Source: Bacillota bacterium
Lineage (GTDB): Bacteria > Bacillota > UBA4882 > UBA8346
DNA length: 14,119 bases
Reading direction: 5' to 3'
Assembly (NCBI GenBank): GCA_023401925.1
Contig: JAEXDA010000076.1
Coordinates: forward strand, 1 to 14,119
Shown here: positions 7,687-13,737 of the stretch, one piece after another
Layout: the number at the start of each line of letters is the position of its first letter
How positions within the stretch are numbered: position 1 is the first letter of the stretch
Position numbers and translations under genes: made by a program
The notes under the pieces: model-generated
What the model saw: only the letters and a program-made list of their open reading frames with translations
Told to the model about the DNA's origin: nothing
Database searches by the model: none

Positions 7687-8349
7687 GTGGAGACAGAAAA
7701 AATCAATCAACTCAGAAAGCGTATCTTCGCATCTATCGGCGAGTGTAAAGACGCATTATCCCAAGGGGATGGCGACATGGAACGAGCTTTGGACATGCTT
7801 AAGAAAGTCAAGACGGAACCGATAGTTCGAAGAACCGGTGCCAGTATTGAGCAGGCTTATGAGTTTTACCAAGCGGCTAATGGGGATATCGATAAAGCTG
7901 TTGAAAAACTGGCGTATATGAAAGATTCACATAATTGGGAAGTGAAAAACGCACCCAAAATTGAGGATTATCTTAACCAAATAAATCAGGCCGACTCCGT
8001 CTATAATTTATTGGAACTTTGCCCAATGAAATTTACGGTTGATTCCCTGAAAATATTTATGGTGTTATACGACTTTTATTCGGCGATGGCGCCGGGAGAA
8101 TTGGATAACATTGCATTGACGAAAGATGAAAGCTGTTTCGCGGAGATTAAAAAGGCATTAGCCGTAATTGGTTGTAATGAGTATATCGATTTATTTGAGC
8201 AATACCTGGAAGCTTACCGGGAAGACAACCGCCCCAAAATGAATGACTTGGATAATAAGTTTTGGGAGAAGGATGAGGAATTCGAACAGAAATTACGCGG
8301 GTTTGTTTTAGAAAATAGTGAGGCCGTTTTTTTCGAAAAATATCGTTAA
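7687..8349 (+). CDS. Tandem EF-Ts-like UBA repeats fused to DMP19-like (DUF4375) domain
   Basis: A 220-residue cytosolic protein. Residues 7-41 and 46-78 are two copies of a three-helix UBA/TS-N motif as in the N-terminus of elongation factor Ts: CKDALSQGDGDMERALDMLKK, read as CKDALSQGDGD / MERALDMLKK, and RRTGASIEQAYEF / ANGDIDKAVEKL. The spacing 'TGAs...cK.AL....GD...A...L' is the EF-Ts pattern. Residues about 95-215 match the DMP19-like (DUF4375) pattern: VLYDFYSAM, GELDNIAL, AEIKKALAVIGCNEYIDLFE, LDNKFWEKDEEFEQKL. DUF4375 proteins are frequent in immunity arrays. GTG 7687 has GGAG at 7673-7676, 10 nt away. A role in neutralising a toxin that acts on EF-Tu or the ribosome is conceivable but only inferred. 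Confidence 0.75.
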   Translation: METEKINQLRKRIFASIGECKDALSQGDGDMERALDMLKKVKTEPIVRRTGASIEQAYEFYQAANGDIDKAVEKLAYMKDSHNWEVKNAPKIEDYLNQINQADSVYNLLELCPMKFTVDSLKIFMVLYDFYSAMAPGELDNIALTKDESCFAEIKKALAVIGCNEYIDLFEQYLEAYREDNRPKMNDLDNKFWEKDEEFEQKLRGFVLENSEAVFFEKYR

Positions 8350-8391
8350 GTATAAACCAAAAGTACCGGTGATTTATTTTTATATTGATGA

Positions 8392-8408
8392 ATAAGGTCT
8401 AACTATTT
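8392..8408. repeat. 17-bp direct repeat, copy 2
   Basis: Identical to 6962-6978 and 1430 bp from it. This copy ends 22 bases before the start of the next gene (TTG 8431). Confidence 0.85.
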
Positions 8409-8430
8409 TCTTTGGGAGAAGGGGTCGGGT

Positions 8431-8856
8431 TTGGTTTCATTAAAGTCAATTGCCGAAAAGTTTACTCAGCACGAAATCCAGCTCAAATCAGGCACTCTTA
8501 GATTTTTTGGTCAATGGTTCGGCAGGCCCATGGATAATTACCACCAGATTACGGACTTCCGTTTTGATGAAGTCGGAAAGGTTTTAGAAATGCATTTCGA
8601 TGCGGGCGAAAGACTTTTCGTCTGGAACCCGGCAAATTACTCCGTCGGCGAGCAGGAATTTACGATCAAGGAAGCTTCTAAAGTGAGATGGGAATGGTAT
8701 CACTATGGCGGTACCCAAAGCCGTGATAATTTATATTTCATCGAATATGTAAAACAAGAAAGCTGCATTCAAGTGATTTCAGGGAAAAACGGCGCGGATT
8801 ATCCGGGCGGCAGACAATTAAGGGACTTGAAGGATCCGGCAGTAGAGATTTGTTAG
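8431..8856 (+). CDS. Conserved-looking protein of unknown family
   Basis: A 141-residue cytosolic protein, mostly beta strands, rich in aromatic residues. Notable stretches are GTLRFFGQWFGRPMDNYHQI near the N-terminus, MHFDAGERLFVWNP, a SKVRWEWYHYGG block, and a glycine-rich tail GADYPGGRQLRDL. I do not recognise a named domain. The start is inferred as TTG 8431: the purine-rich GGGAGAAGGGG at 8414-8424 ends 6 nt away, and no ATG or GTG is available near the 5' end in this frame. It follows the second copy of the 17-bp repeat and precedes an Imm11-like gene. An immunity role is likely from context only. Confidence 0.7.
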   Translation: MVSLKSIAEKFTQHEIQLKSGTLRFFGQWFGRPMDNYHQITDFRFDEVGKVLEMHFDAGERLFVWNPANYSVGEQEFTIKEASKVRWEWYHYGGTQSRDNLYFIEYVKQESCIQVISGKNGADYPGGRQLRDLKDPAVEIC

Positions 8857-8928
8857 TTTGGCCGGGTTGCTGCTGGTTGATTCAATCATTGCAATTGGAT
8901 AAGTGTATGTGAAATATAGGAAAACGAA

Positions 8929-9465
8929 GTGGCGAATATGAGAATATGGCATTTAAGTGCAGATTCAGATAATTTTAATAATATAGTTCCAGTAAATGAA
9001 AGTAATTGGAGCAAGTTTGAATTTGACGGTACTTGGATTCAAAATGATTGGAACCCAGTAGAAGTGAAGACCCTAAAAGAAATACAATATAGTGATTTTC
9101 TCGCTTTAGTGCCTGGAGTACCTGTATTTAGCAAAAAAGCTCTGAAACACCTAGCTGAACTCATTAATGAATCTGTTGAGGTACTTCCTCTTGTACATAA
9201 TAAAGAAAAGCTTTTTGCAATAAACGTAATCAAAGTTCTTGATTGTGTGGATTATGACAAATCGGAGTATAAAAAGTTTACTAGTTCAAATAGAATCATG
9301 AGGTTTGTAAGATACGAATTTATTAAAGAAAAACTGATGAATACTCATATATTCAAAATTAAAGATGAACCCAGCAAAAGACCTTTTGTATCAGATACAT
9401 TCAGGAATCGTGTATTGGAATATGGGTTAAAAGGTTTTGAATTTGAAGAAGTTTGGAGCGACTAA
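8929..9465 (+). CDS. DUF1629/Imm11-like immunity protein
   Basis: A 178-residue cytosolic protein. The order of segments agrees with DUF1629 (Imm11): WNPVEVKTLKEIQYSDFLAL, then PGVPVFSKKALKHLAELI, then VEVLPLV, FAINVIKVLDCVDYDKSEY, IFKIKDEPSKRPFVSDTFRN and the end GLKGFEFEEVW. 'fSk.a...l', 'iNVi..lD..D...S' and 'vSD.f...v...gL.GF.feevW' are the recognisable anchors. GTG 8929 lies 7 nt after AGGA (8918-8921); the in-frame ATG 8938 has no good site. The gene is clearly more AT-rich than its neighbours and is followed by an 8-bp hairpin three bases after its stop, so it looks like an independent insertion. Imm11 proteins neutralise toxins of Rhs and related systems; partner unknown here. Confidence 0.65.
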   Translation: MANMRIWHLSADSDNFNNIVPVNESNWSKFEFDGTWIQNDWNPVEVKTLKEIQYSDFLALVPGVPVFSKKALKHLAELINESVEVLPLVHNKEKLFAINVIKVLDCVDYDKSEYKKFTSSNRIMRFVRYEFIKEKLMNTHIFKIKDEPSKRPFVSDTFRNRVLEYGLKGFEFEEVWSD

Positions 9466-9467
9466 TA

Positions 9468-9492
9468 TCAGGTAACCGAATTCATTACCTGA
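9468..9492. repeat. 8-bp hairpin after the Imm11-like gene
   Basis: TCAGGTAA (9468-9475) is the exact reverse complement of TTACCTGA (9485-9492), with a 9-nt loop. No T-run follows, so it is a weak candidate terminator; it may stabilise the 3' end of the upstream message or shape the leader of the next gene. Confidence 0.5.
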
Positions 9493-9505
9493 AAGTGTGA
9501 GTATT

Positions 9506-9519
9506 GGGAGGCTGCAACG
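9506..9519 (+). promoter_or_regulatory. Strong Shine-Dalgarno ahead of an ACG codon
   Basis: GGGAGG at 9506-9511 is followed after 5 nt by ACG (9517-9519), which opens an 80-codon protein-like frame. No ATG, GTG or TTG exists in this frame between the upstream TGA (9490-9492) and the body of the protein. The site therefore marks ACG as the start, or shows where an ATG was lost by one base change. Confidence 0.6.
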
Positions 9520-9759
9520 GAGACTAAGAATGATTTACGGCAGGAACTGCTCAAAAAAAATATCCCGGCGGACTTTTACTCGCTGGACGGGGGATTGCCC
9601 AATGAAGCGCACTGCCTTAATCAGATAGTTAATGGATGGGAAGTCTATTATAGCGAGCGCGGCCAAAAGACCGGTTTGAAAATTTTCAAAACCGAGGTTG
9701 AGGCCTGTGACTATTTCTATCAGTCTCTGCTTCAAGGGTTAAAGAATATTGAAATTTAG
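9517..9759 (+). CDS. Small protein with apparent ACG start, unknown family
   Basis: An 80-residue frame ending at TAG 9757-9759. The product reads as a real compact alpha/beta protein: ETKNDLRQELLKKNIPADFY, then SLDGGLPNEAHCLNQ, then a strand WEVYYSERGQKTGLKIF, and a helix EVEACDYFYQSLLQG. The 'YSLdGGLPNE...WEVYYSERG.k.glk.F.tE.eA..yf' texture looks conserved, but I cannot name the family. It has no canonical start: ACG 9517 is placed 5 nt after a perfect GGGAGG. One T-to-C change from ATG is the simplest origin. It is either translated weakly from ACG or silenced. A gene finder that requires ATG/GTG/TTG misses it. It stands 24 bp before the next SUKH gene. Confidence 0.65.
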   Translation, partial: TETKNDLRQELLKKNIPADFYSLDGGLPNEAHCLNQIVNGWEVYYSERGQKTGLKIFKTEVEACDYFYQSLLQGLKNIEI

Positions 9760-9783
9760 CTTGCAAGAGGGAGAGTATCACAA

Positions 9784-10263
9784 ATGGGTGGGGTAATTTG
9801 GAAATTTACCGAAGAGATTGAGCGAATTGATGAGAAAATCAAGCAAGTGGCAGAACTTTTTCAAATCAGCTTTCCTAATGATTTTATTGAAACTGTGAGC
9901 GCGAACAATGGGGGTTTCCCAAAACCGAATTGTTTTGAGGTTATTGATGGCAATGAAGAAGTTTTTAATAACCTGATTACTTTTGATTTAAGCAGCAAAT
10001 ATAGCATTTTAAATATTTATGACGGTATTAAGGACCGATTAATGGATAAGGTTTTTCCGTTCGCGAGAGATCCATTTGGGAATTATTTGTGCTTTGATTA
10101 TCGCAACGGAGCTAACCCGGTAATAGTTTTCTGGGAACATGAAACAGCTCTCATTGATAAAAATGCGGCAATCAAAAAGGTTTTTGATACCTTTACGGAA
10201 CTTCTTGACAATCTATATGAATACGAAGATGAGGAAGAAGAACAGATTAATGAATTCCAATAA
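9784..10263 (+). CDS. SUKH (SMI1/KNR4) immunity-type protein
   Basis: A 159-residue cytosolic protein spanning a complete SUKH domain: IKQVAELFQISFPNDFIETV, then ANNGGFPKPNCF ('NGG.P'), LITFDLSSKYSI, and the core VFPFARDPFGNYLCFDYRNG with VIVFWEHE, then a closing helix FDTFTELLDNLYEY. The C-terminus is strongly acidic (EDEEEEQ). ATG 9784 has GAGGGAGAG at 9767-9775, 8 nt away. Its last 14 bases overlap the Imm21 gene, so the two are translationally coupled and probably act as a pair or belong to one cassette. SUKH proteins bind toxin domains in the cytosol; its particular toxin is unknown. Confidence 0.88.
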   Translation: MGGVIWKFTEEIERIDEKIKQVAELFQISFPNDFIETVSANNGGFPKPNCFEVIDGNEEVFNNLITFDLSSKYSILNIYDGIKDRLMDKVFPFARDPFGNYLCFDYRNGANPVIVFWEHETALIDKNAAIKKVFDTFTELLDNLYEYEDEEEEQINEFQ

Positions 10264-10747
10264 AATTCTTAGGTGGATCGAATGTGATGGCGGACCCCAT
10301 CTGGTCCTGGAAAAACGGCAGGGGCCAAATTGTCCGCTTCATTACGATCGGGCATGTGAGATTGAGGATTATGTAGGAGTAATACCCGTTGCGGACGGAT
10401 ATGCCATTGTTATCTTCGATGATGTACAAAGAAGCGCCTGGATCCCGGGAATGGACGGTCAAGGGGGCTATCTGGTTGTTTGGAATTATTGCGCAGAAGG
10501 CATCAATGATCAGGTAATTAGCGGCAAGATTACCGCAATCCCGGATGAACTGTTTAATCCCACAAATCTAATGATTTCATTCCGTGATGATACCGTCTAT
10601 CTTTTTCCCGCTTGCGATTATGGACCGGATTGGGCATATGGATATTCGGAAATTCATATTGAATCTGGGAGATACATCATTGATACGGTAGAGAGATATG
10701 ATTTTGAAGATTGCAGCTTCAGGGTCCACCGGCTGAGAAAAATATAG
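10250..10747 (+). CDS. Imm21-family immunity protein
   Basis: A 165-residue protein. The frame is open upstream inside the SUKH gene, but ATG 10250 is the natural start because it gives the family N-terminus directly. Recognisable Imm21 elements are RWIECDGGPHLVLE (about residues 8-21; 'W.e..GGP'), YDRACEIEDYVGVIPV (about 33-48; 'Y.RAC...Dy.gvi.v'), YAIVIFDD, and WIPGMDGQGGYLVVWNYC. Imm21 was defined as an immunity family in polymorphic toxin loci. No separate strong ribosome-binding site precedes it; purines of the acidic tail codons of the SUKH gene (GAGGAAGAAGAA, from 10231) may serve, and the 14-base overlap suggests coupled translation. Confidence 0.75.
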   Translation: MNSNKILRWIECDGGPHLVLEKRQGPNCPLHYDRACEIEDYVGVIPVADGYAIVIFDDVQRSAWIPGMDGQGGYLVVWNYCAEGINDQVISGKITAIPDELFNPTNLMISFRDDTVYLFPACDYGPDWAYGYSEIHIESGRYIIDTVERYDFEDCSFRVHRLRKI

Positions 10748-10847
10748 AACATTATGTAAGGAAACTGTTGAAACAAATCATTGCAAGGGTTTTAAATTGA
10801 TCGAGATTTATAGATTCAGTTAATTCTTTATTTGGGAGGCGCTATTT

Positions 10848-12029
10848 ATGAATGAAGTTGATGAGAAGTATATAAGGAAAGGTTATAATTTGGCATGTTT
10901 TGCAATTGAAAATAACGATCTGGGGAAATTACAAGAAGCGCTTGAGAAATGCCCGGAAGCCATTGATTACTGGAATAATTTAAATGGAACGTTATTACAT
11001 ATTGCGGCCTGGGAAGGGGCTCCGGAATTAATTGAATACCTGATCAAAAAGGGAAGCGATGTCGACCGGGTAATCGCTGAAAAGTCTCCCCTGTCGATGG
11101 CTGCGATGAAAGGTAAGGTCGAAAATGTTCGAAAACTGATTGAACTCGGTGCAAAATTGGATGCTACCACATCTTTTAACAATCCATTATTTTGTGCGAT
11201 TCAATCGGGGAATCTTGAAATTGCCAAAATATTAATCGAGATGGGTATTGATTTAAGTCCGGTGTACAAAACAAAAGATAATCCCTGGTGGGATACGCTG
11301 TCCTATGCAAAACATTATCAAAGAACCGGGATTGCATTGATGATTGAAGAAAAACTTAAAGAACAAGACGTAGCGATTACACAATCTGAAGTCAAACAAG
11401 AAGATGGTTTTGAAAAGACTAAAAAATCTCTTACCTGCAAATATGGGGAATATCTGAAAAAGGTAACCAATCTGGAATATGAAACAATCAAAGTGCTGGT
11501 TCTCAAGGACTTTGTAACCTATCTTGAAGCGGATCTTAAAAAAGCTTTTCTTAGATTTGTGGAAAACGAGTCCGAAAATCAACCCTATCAGTTTTCACTC
11601 TGTATGAATCCCAATACGTACGAGATGTATTGGTGGTCCAATGGCAATACGGAAGAAAGCTATGAAACACTGAAAGGTAAAATTACGAATGATGAAACTG
11701 AGAAATACTATCGTTTTTGCCCGGAAGAAGGGTGTGAGCTTGATAAGGAAAGTTTCGAGGCAACCAATGCGTTCCACGAGTGGCTGTATGAATTACACAC
11801 AGCCACCGAAGAGAGCGAGATTGGAGATGAAGCTTTGGAAGAAACATGCCTGGCCTTAATTGAAGATCTGAAAGAAATGTTAATTGAGCAAAGCTATCAG
11901 GTAATGTTGAAACTGAAAAAAGAAGGGTTCTTTGCGACGAACTGCGATATTCCCTTGCGACTGAATTTCTATGTTAGGGAAAGAGAAATGGACAACATGG
12001 AAGAAAAGATAGCGGTATTAAACGCTTAA
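10848..12029 (+). CDS. Ankyrin repeats fused to DUF4303
   Basis: A 393-residue cytosolic protein. Residues about 10-160 hold ankyrin repeats: NLACFAIENNDLGKLQEAL, then GTLLHIAAWEGAPELIEYLI, KSPLSMAAMKGKVENVRKLI and NNPLFCAIQSGNLEIAKILI. A linker with lysine/glutamate-rich helix follows. Residues about 215-375 match DUF4303: DLKKAFLRFVENESENQPYQ, FSLCMNPNTYEMYWWSNGNT, then YYRFCPEEGCEL, FEATNAFHEWLYELH and LEETCLALIEDLKEM. Both parts occur singly as immunity proteins, so this is a fusion of two such modules or an ankyrin-guided DUF4303. ATG 10848 has GGGAGG at 10834-10839, 8 nt away. About 100 bp of intergenic sequence precedes it, the longest gap between the Imm21 gene and YezG, so a promoter may lie there. 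Confidence 0.8.
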   Translation: MNEVDEKYIRKGYNLACFAIENNDLGKLQEALEKCPEAIDYWNNLNGTLLHIAAWEGAPELIEYLIKKGSDVDRVIAEKSPLSMAAMKGKVENVRKLIELGAKLDATTSFNNPLFCAIQSGNLEIAKILIEMGIDLSPVYKTKDNPWWDTLSYAKHYQRTGIALMIEEKLKEQDVAITQSEVKQEDGFEKTKKSLTCKYGEYLKKVTNLEYETIKVLVLKDFVTYLEADLKKAFLRFVENESENQPYQFSLCMNPNTYEMYWWSNGNTEESYETLKGKITNDETEKYYRFCPEEGCELDKESFEATNAFHEWLYELHTATEESEIGDEALEETCLALIEDLKEMLIEQSYQVMLKLKKEGFFATNCDIPLRLNFYVREREMDNMEEKIAVLNA

Positions 12030-12068
12030 TGGGAATGAATGAAGTGTACCGGAAAGGCGGGGATTACC

Positions 12069-12722
12069 ATGGATTTATCAAAAATAGCCGGCCTCAAGAA
12101 GAATAATCCTGCCGGGGCGGAAGAGATCAACTTGGTTGAGAGCGAATTGGGGCTTGTTTTACCCAAAGTATACCGAGCCTTGCTAGGCACCACCAATGGC
12201 TTTATCAATGACGAAGGAATCGGGCTTTATGGCACGGATAATTTGGTCGAGCGCAATCAGACCTTGGAAGTTAAAGAGTATGCCAAGGGTTATGTGGCCA
12301 TCGGCGATGACAGCGGCGACAAAGTATTTTTAGTAAAAAGCGAGAGCGGCGCCAAGGAAGTAATTGCCGTTGATTGCGGGTATATGAACCCCGAGGATGG
12401 ACCGGAAATGATTGCCGCCGACTTTGAGCAATGGATTTCGGGAGGTTGCATCATTACGACCTCAAAATTTGAAGGCGCAAAATCATCCATCGAACCGCAT
12501 GATATCATTTTAGAACGGGCGCCTGTTGGAGGAATTAAAGATTTGTTAACGATTAAAAAAGTTTTGCAAACCGATATCTCAATCGGTGAGCTTCTCAGTG
12601 GTTCAAAGCAACCGCCCTGTATCGTAATGCGAAATGTTCCTTATGCAAAAGCGGTAATTCGCATTAAAAAATTGGGGCCGCTCGGGGAAATATTAAGGTT
12701 AGAGCCAATAAATATTCCGTAG
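12069..12722 (+). CDS. SUKH protein with L7/L12-like C-terminal domain
   Basis: A 217-residue protein. Residues 1-125 are SUKH: INLVESELGLVLPKVYRALL, TTNGFI, GIGLYGTDNLVERN, YVAIGDDSGDKVFLV, then IAADFEQWI. Residues about 143-213 resemble the ribosomal L7/L12 C-terminal domain: HDIILERAP, IKDLLTIKKVLQTDISIGEL, LSGSKQPPCIV, VPYAKAVIRIKKLGPLGEIL. This parallels the L7/L12 order (DVIL, IK.vr...gL.eAk.lve..P, v....A..i...Le..Ga.v.l). The resemblance is by eye. ATG 12069 is preferred because GG-rich sequence (AAGGCGGGG, from 12053) precedes it and the SUKH domain begins there; ATG 12039 would add ten residues with a weak site. It follows the ankyrin-DUF4303 gene by 39 bp, likely the same operon. 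Confidence 0.75.
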   Translation: MDLSKIAGLKKNNPAGAEEINLVESELGLVLPKVYRALLGTTNGFINDEGIGLYGTDNLVERNQTLEVKEYAKGYVAIGDDSGDKVFLVKSESGAKEVIAVDCGYMNPEDGPEMIAADFEQWISGGCIITTSKFEGAKSSIEPHDIILERAPVGGIKDLLTIKKVLQTDISIGELLSGSKQPPCIVMRNVPYAKAVIRIKKLGPLGEILRLEPINIP

Positions 12723-12808
12723 GTTAATTCATCGGCAACAGGAACTGGAAGGCATGATGAATAGATAGCGATAATAAACATTTGATCTGTAAAAATGAGG
12801 TGCTTCAA

Positions 12809-13285
12809 ATGAATACTGAAAAATTAGAAGAGATTTATAACGATTTAGCCCGTATCTTGGATGACATGATACCGGAAGACTGGAGCGAGATCTACTTATT
12901 TGCGCAGTTATGGGAGTCCATGTATACGATGTATTTTTTCTACAATACCAAGAACAAAGAAAACCCAGTATACATCTTTGATATCCCAAAAAATTATGAA
13001 ATTGATGAAGATGAGTTTGATAATTTGCGCGACAAAATGAAAGAATCATTTAAACATTTACAAAATGAATTTATCAAAAACAATCAGGAGCCGTGGACGA
13101 ATCTTACGCTAATCATAAAGGAGACCAACAAACTTCATATCGACTATGGTTATGATGATGTATTGGCAATAGATCCATTTGAGCAACAGGTTATCTGGAG
13201 GTATGAGGTACTAGGGGTTGACTTATCCAGTCAAAGTAATTTGGCAAAAAAGATTCTGGAAAAATATTTAAAAAGTAAGGAATGA
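12809..13285 (+). CDS. yezG: YezG-family immunity protein (DUF600)
   Basis: A 158-residue cytosolic protein that matches YezG throughout: an N-terminal helix EEIYNDLARILDDMIPEDW, SEIYLFAQLWES, MYFFYNT, then IFDIPKNYEIDEDEFDNL, the helix HLQNEFIKNNQEPWTNLTLI, and the end KLHIDYGYDDV with QQVIWRYEVLG. 'NN.e.WTNlTl', 'DY.Yed' and 'iWkY..Lg' are the family anchors. YezG is the cytosolic antidote of an LXG-type nuclease toxin in Bacillus subtilis. No LXG toxin is present in the window, so this is an orphan immunity gene. ATG 12809 has AGGTG at 12798-12802 close by; the in-frame TTG 12782 lacks a site. It is the last intact gene before a 450-bp non-coding stretch. Confidence 0.88.
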   Translation: MNTEKLEEIYNDLARILDDMIPEDWSEIYLFAQLWESMYTMYFFYNTKNKENPVYIFDIPKNYEIDEDEFDNLRDKMKESFKHLQNEFIKNNQEPWTNLTLIIKETNKLHIDYGYDDVLAIDPFEQQVIWRYEVLGVDLSSQSNLAKKILEKYLKSKE

Positions 13286-13368
13286 GAATAGTCTGTAAGA
13301 GTGGTAGGAAATATCGGTGATGCGCCGTCGACGTGAGTGTACAAGTTGTTGTTAGCATTTTCTAGGTA

Positions 13369-13395
13369 ATAATCCACTCTGGCTTGCCGGGGCAC
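13369..13395 (-). pseudogene. Possible 5' scrap of a REP-associated tyrosine transposase
   Basis: Read on the minus strand from GTG 13395, the codons give V/M-P-R-Q-A-R-V-D-Y, the usual opening of IS200-like REP-associated (Y1) transposases. The sequence afterwards does not continue the family, and no HUH motif is present. Nine residues are too few for certainty. Confidence 0.25.
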
Positions 13396-13500
13396 ATGAA
13401 AGGATGAAAATGTAGTAATAAACAATGATGCCTAAAGGCGAGACCCTATCCCTTAAAGGAAATTTGCCAGGCTTTGATAGTTTTAAGTAGGCTACGAAGG

Positions 13501-13704
13501 ATGGTGGTTGCCCAAATACTTAATTACCAAGATATAGAAAATTCCGTTTATATTTGTGATACTATTAAGTCAGTTTTTGAAATATTGTCGGAAAGTGTTT
13601 AACAGAAAATGAAATAGCATATAATGAGGAATGTTATTTATTTTTGTATTAGTAAGAAACTAGATGCCCAAATCGGAGAAGTTTGGAAGAGATTTAGAAG
13701 TTGA
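13501..13704 (+). pseudogene. Decayed small gene of unknown family
   Basis: Three consecutive frames give protein-like stretches that join by small shifts: VVAQILNYQDIENSVYICDT and IKSVFEILSESV (ATG 13501 to TAA 13600-13602), then LTENEIAYNEECYLFLY, then ISKKLDAQIGEVWKRFRS ending at TGA 13702-13704. No family can be assigned. The repeated pick-up of open texture at shifts suggests a former gene of about 70 codons or more. Confidence 0.4.
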
Positions 13705-13737
13705 TTAATACACATGATCCATTATAGAAGATAACTC

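Larger units (their letters stand above)
13286..13737. other. 452-bp stretch without an intact gene
   Basis: Every frame is interrupted. A 21-codon scrap (13425-13490, MMPKGETLSLKGNLPGFDSF) lacks a ribosome-binding site. A minus-strand signature like the start of a REP-associated transposase lies at 13369-13395. A decayed frame lies at 13501-13704. No terminator, tRNA or known riboswitch fold is evident. The stretch reads as accumulated debris between YezG and the ankyrin gene. Confidence 0.55.

Noticed and set aside
6966..8402. GTCTAAC cores in the 17-bp repeats as integron attC sites
   Set aside because: GTCTAAC fits the 5' attC core, but no matching GTTRRRY core or hairpin-forming arms follow at a suitable distance, and other intergenic spaces lack the motif.
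10748..10847. Promoter before the ankyrin-DUF4303 gene
   Set aside because: TTGAAA and TAAATT-like boxes occur but at poor spacing; A/T-rich sequence makes such matches common, so no site is called.
13428..13490. Short palindromes (GCCT/AGGC, CCTT/AAGG) as a riboswitch
   Set aside because: The stems are four bases long and do not form any riboswitch core that I recognise.
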